DNA of 64,000 bases from Phoronis australis (taxonomy: Eukaryota; Phoronida; Phoronidae): assembly GCA_002633005.1 (NCBI GenBank), contig NMRA01000772.1:77812-141811 (forward strand), in the 5' to 3' direction. A model generated the notes under the pieces. The model was not told where the DNA came from and searched no databases. It was given only the letters and a program-made list of their open reading frames with translations. This document shows, in pieces, positions 60,121 through 64,000 of this stretch; the stretch's first letter is position 1, and every line of letters begins with the position of its first letter. Made by a program: the position numbers and the translations under genes.

Positions 60121-62330
60121 CTGAAGGAAAAAGTAAAAATTTTCCATTTGAATGAAGGCCACAGACGAATTTTGGAAAATGACGCACTGTGCACACACAA
60201 AACTCAAGGACAATTGCGTAAACTTAGGTTGTTTCCGCTCTTAACCCTCACCACTTTTTCATACAAACAAAAGCCTTTTGAGCCTATATTCATACCCAAA
60301 CATACAAGTTTTTTATCGCTCCCCCCTCCACGGGCACTCTCCCAAATACATCAGTACGTCGCTTCGAGGGCTACGGCAAACATCGGTTTGTTCGAAAATG
60401 TGGTTGTCGTCGCTTACGGTATCTTAGAGCGGACATTGTAGATGACATAGCTGTAGCTTATTCTCTTCTATGAGGACTGCATTGTATCTCAATTTTTGTA
60501 GTTCGCACTTACACCTGTAGGGACAACTTTAGAACACCTCGAATTTTATTGAGACGGAAATTTGGAAGAGACAAGTTGAAATCGTGTAACATTGTCTGAG
60601 AAACGTTTTTCCCCCATAACTGTTTCTGTCACCACCCACTCGCTGGTTCCCTGCATGCTTCATAACTAGCCAGCACGTAGGTATCACGCAATGGCACGCG
60701 CTTTAGCATTGGTCGATGTAACCTCGGTAGTCATTGGTTAGCTTTACAACACCGTGAAAAAATGGCGGACTGTGAATTACTTTTAGCCTTGTCATGCAAG
60801 TGGCGTGGCAGCAACTATTTCGTTTCTGCATTGATGTTTAATAGACGTGTGCTTGAAGCACATACATGTACAATAAACACCAAATATCTGGCCAATTTAA
60901 CCGATGTGTTATTCGTAGCACTGTATGAATAGACAGGACACTATGGTAAACAAAAGTCATCGACAGTAGAAAGATGCATTCCGAAAAGGCGCAACCACAA
61001 TTTCTAGGCTTCACATTTCCTGAACATAAATTTTAAGCATCGATTTGTCTGTACAACAGACCACATTTACACGTCAGTCCATCCGAATCATGCCAGTTTA
61101 TTTGCGTAAAGAGCTGCCTGTTGAGAATTCGACAAGCCAATCAGAAACGCCGGTGTAAAAAAAATTACCGAGGAAAATTAAGTGATACCTGCGTGCTGGC
61201 GCGGCTACCACCCCCCCCCCCTAGCGGTACGCAGGGAATCAGCGAGTCACCACCCAATGCGCTACTTGTACCTCCTACTGCTAAGAGCGCCATAACAGTG
61301 ACTCTACCTTTTGGTTTCAAGTTAAGCAACACAAAACCTTTTCCAACCACCATAGAGTACGTAACACGCTCAAAGCTTAAGTGTTCTTGAGGTTTAGAGA
61401 CAGTTCCACGGTGTCATTTTGTTTCAAATATTTAAAAGATCAAGGTCTTTATTTTTGTTAATGAGGCTAGAACACTCTTCCATGTCTCGTTCAGTTTTTA
61501 AAAAGCTTCCCGCTTTCAGTTTAAGCAAGAAAAAAAGTCAACACGCGCTGACAGACGGTTTGACTTGATGGCGACCCTGGGAAATAATTACCATTCATTC
61601 GTTGAAGGATTCTTGCCAGATGATTCATCCATGATGTCAGTGCACTTAGAACTGAAATGGATGAAAACAATAAAAATCCCACTTGAAGACTATTATAGAA
61701 AATTCTCAACCCGCCAATCCCTACCAGTGTATCAATTTAAAGAGTGCCTGGTCTATGAAATAATGACCCACCATCAGGTGAAGCAGTGATTCTTATTCCG
61801 CATTTCTAACAGGACGAGGTTTGGCATGAAGTCTCACACGCGTGAACCAAACGTACTGTCTGTGGATGTGTTTAAAGACGACTGCAGAAACAAACAAAAA
61901 AGAATTGGCCACGTTTCCAAATGGTTGGAGCTTGCAGCGTTAAGAATGAGCGGTAGAACAATTTTTGTTGAGCTTGGGCTTGAAAAAAGGAACAGTTCTT
62001 GACAGCTCCAACACTATGCATGTAAATGAGTGTATTCTACGAGGTGTACAAAATCAGACAATATGAACAGTATATGGGCCAAAGACTTTAAATTGTTTTC
62101 TTTATGAAAAACAGGTGGAATCTGCATCAGCTGACGTCATCTCTTCAGTTATACAGCCCAGTCCCTCAGTGGGAGATAAGATTTAAGTCTCAATAACTTT
62201 CTTGGCTAAAATTTTGCAGGGAAACAGCACCCAAATCTTTACTTTGCGTAAACGAACGAATCACAACACCACATCCCAGACACTAAGATGCTTTACAAGT
62301 CAAAGGTTCACATTTGTCCCGAGCAGGGAG
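60121..62330. other. No gene recognised; upstream of KYAT exons
   Basis: The 5' part of KYAT should lie in this direction or beyond the window, but no exon ending '..TG' followed by a donor was identified. A plus-strand frame at 61565-61789 (MATLGNNYH...) has no recognisable family. Confidence 0.4.
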
Positions 62331-63195
62331 AAAACTTGGCTAAGATGAAGCACGGAATACTGTGCACCATACAGAGGATGTAGAAGAGTTTAATTCACGT
62401 CCATCTTTCGAAAAGTCAACAGAATGCAATTGTGAACAAAAGATTACGCCTATGTGGTGCAGTAAATAAAGTTTCATGCTCAATGAAAGTTATCAATACA
62501 ATTACATAAACTAAATTTCAAAACTAACGTAGACATAGATATCAGGGGCAATGACAGTTTTAAGCTTCAGGGTCTAACCCTTGATTTTAAATTCAGTTTT
62601 AATGCTCATGTTACTTCACTTTGTAAAAGAATTCAAGGCAACTGAATGCCCTCAAACCCCAGATTATTAAACAACAGTTGTTTTACAATCTGAGCTCAAA
62701 CGTGTTGGCCACCATTTAAACTTGAATTGCAAACTCCCTCATTTGCCACTTTTTTTGTTTTCTCAAATTTTAATTTTTGTGGGCTAATGTTGCATTTTTG
62801 TACTAAAACGGGTAGCACTAAAATCGAGAAGATCCAACAACGAGCACTCAGATTAATTAACTCTGATCATTCAGCGACATAGGATGGCCTTCTCTCTCGT
62901 TCTAATCTCCCTTCCCTACATATCCGCAGTCTCAGAGCAATAGCAACAGAATACATTAAACTGTTTCCACAATAAGAGTCCCTGTTATCTTCACGATATC
63001 TTTGTTGAACGGGAAGGGTTCGCATTCTTTTCCATGCCAGAGCACTGTAAATATCCCTTCCATTAGTACTGAAATATGAATTATTGTTTAGATATGCTTC
63101 TGATGAATTGTGGAATGACCTCCTAAACGAGACCCGCTTTTCTTTTCCACAGTTTAGCATACCGTCGTATAGATAGATGGCGTGGATCACCATGT
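62330..63195 (+). mobile_element. CR1/L2/Jockey-type LINE ORF2 C-terminal fragment
   Basis: Plus-strand frames, broken by stops and frameshifts, read NDSFKLQGLTLDFKFSFNAHV..LCKRIQ near 62550, then FSNFNFCGLMLHFCTK near 62765. KIEKIQQRALRLIN..HS near 62823 and SNLPSLHIRSLRAIATEYIK near 62910 come next, and DELWNDLLNETR near 63103 ends the series. This order is the usual end of ORF2 in CR1/L2/Jockey-like LINEs. Inactive. The minus-strand 108-aa frame at 62867-63193 is its shadow. Confidence 0.75.
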
Positions 63196-64000
63196 CATTG
63201 TAATTTATTTAAATCTTAACTGTCAAATTTGCTTTACCTGTCTTGATTTGGTAGATTTATATGTTTTTTATTTTCACTCATGTGTGACAGAAAATAGCTC
63301 TAGAATTGTACAATGACACTTTGCTTTCCGCAATTTCCAACTGCTGCTTGCTGGTTTATGAGCCTTTAGTAATTGCCCATCAACGATTTGTACTCAAGCG
63401 AGAACTAATGAGAAACAGCATACCATATAATGCGGGACCAGTGTAGACTGCGGACAGTAGTTAGCCAAGCTAAAACGATATCATCAGCAACTTGCTGCGA
63501 CGATGTTGCCTACAACCGGGTGGTTTCTTTGAAGATTGCCGGCGGATTTCAAAGCCGTTGAACCAGACAAGTTGCCAATCTTGACCGACGTGGGTGTCAA
63601 CGTACGTTTCGGCATGACGTTTGATTTACGACAGTGAGTGTGAGTGGAACGTGTTGCATTTTTCTCACTTAATCACTAAAAGTAATTATGAATTACATTA
63701 CTTCGACCACAACGGTATGTTTTTGGTCGAAATCGACTTGCATTTATCAAAGATACGCCTACATATCCAAAGTTCCATTGAAAAAACTGCCAGCACAGAT
63801 GGTGTTATCACTCTGGGTCGAGTTACCAGTTGTGTAAACAAACTGGGGACTAGTATCCTAATTGACCCACCCTTGTGAAGTGAGTTCAGAGCTTGAGTGA
63901 AATGCCAAATAAACTCATAATTCAATAAAAGTTTTTATAGTTTTTTTATTCAGACATGTAGCCATTAAACACCATGCGAATATGTCAAATTTGAAAACCC
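63196..64000. other. No gene recognised
   Basis: AT-rich sequence. Opposite-strand short frames at 63621-63925 overlap each other and match no family I know. Confidence 0.4.

Noticed and set aside
61565..61789. Plus-strand 74-aa frame MATLGNNYH...
   Set aside because: No recognisable domain, no splice partners, and it precedes a broken LINE, so it may be decayed repeat sequence.
62867..63193. Minus-strand 108-aa frame
   Set aside because: Shadow of the plus-strand LINE fragment, whose translated blocks match the ORF2 C-terminus.

Overview
The window is nuclear DNA of an animal, most likely a marine or other aquatic invertebrate. Its genes are split into short exons by AT-rich introns with clear GT..AG junctions. 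The proteins are closest to bilaterian families (CDK9, STEEP1, ABHD14, kynurenine aminotransferase). The remainder is a mixture of LINE, mariner, LTR, SINE and MITE remnants typical of a heterozygous invertebrate genome. The species cannot be fixed from the sequence; a hemichordate, echinoderm, cephalochordate or lophotrochozoan would all fit. There is no operon structure and no sign of bacterial or organellar DNA. Exons were joined by reading splice sites and checking phase by hand.

Layout. 1-7.4 kb: an ABHD14-type serine hydrolase on the minus strand (five coding exons, 293 aa). 8.4-10 kb: a decayed LINE on the minus strand. 10.06-10.93 kb: a tandem repeat directly downstream of a three-exon Myb/SANT-like (trihelix) DNA-binding gene (minus, 10943-13531, 224 aa). 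14-18.6 kb: no convincing gene. 18.65-19.04 kb: a GC-rich minisatellite fused to a tRNA-like SINE head. 21.2-27.5 kb: STEEP1 on the minus strand (215 aa), with its exon 2 present twice inside a ~950-bp duplication joined by a single N. 29.5-31.3 kb: a short non-autonomous LTR element with 247-bp LTRs and an internal tandem array. 31.6-32.1 kb: two SINE copies. 32.8-39.0 kb: a complete CDK9 gene on the plus strand (six coding exons, 376 aa), whose introns carry three copies of one hairpin-forming mini-element and a separate fold-back element. 40.8-46.7 kb: an unrecognised HEAT/TOG-like gene on the minus strand, convergent with CDK9, with a mariner remnant in one intron and a long inverted repeat in another. 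48.7-60.1 kb: a kynurenine--oxoglutarate transaminase gene on the minus strand. Its 5' end was not found, and one internal exon appears to be lost in a 725-base N gap. 62.3-63.2 kb: a CR1/L2/Jockey-like LINE 3' fragment on the plus strand.

The genes are housekeeping genes with no evident shared pathway: transcription elongation (CDK9), STING-trafficking/nuclear factor (STEEP1), small hydrolase, transcription-factor-like, cytoskeletal-like HEAT protein, and amino-acid transamination. The unusual material lies in the repeats: SINE-derived minisatellite birth, a hairpin mini-element cluster in CDK9, long inverted repeats, and assembly-type duplications at single-N joins.
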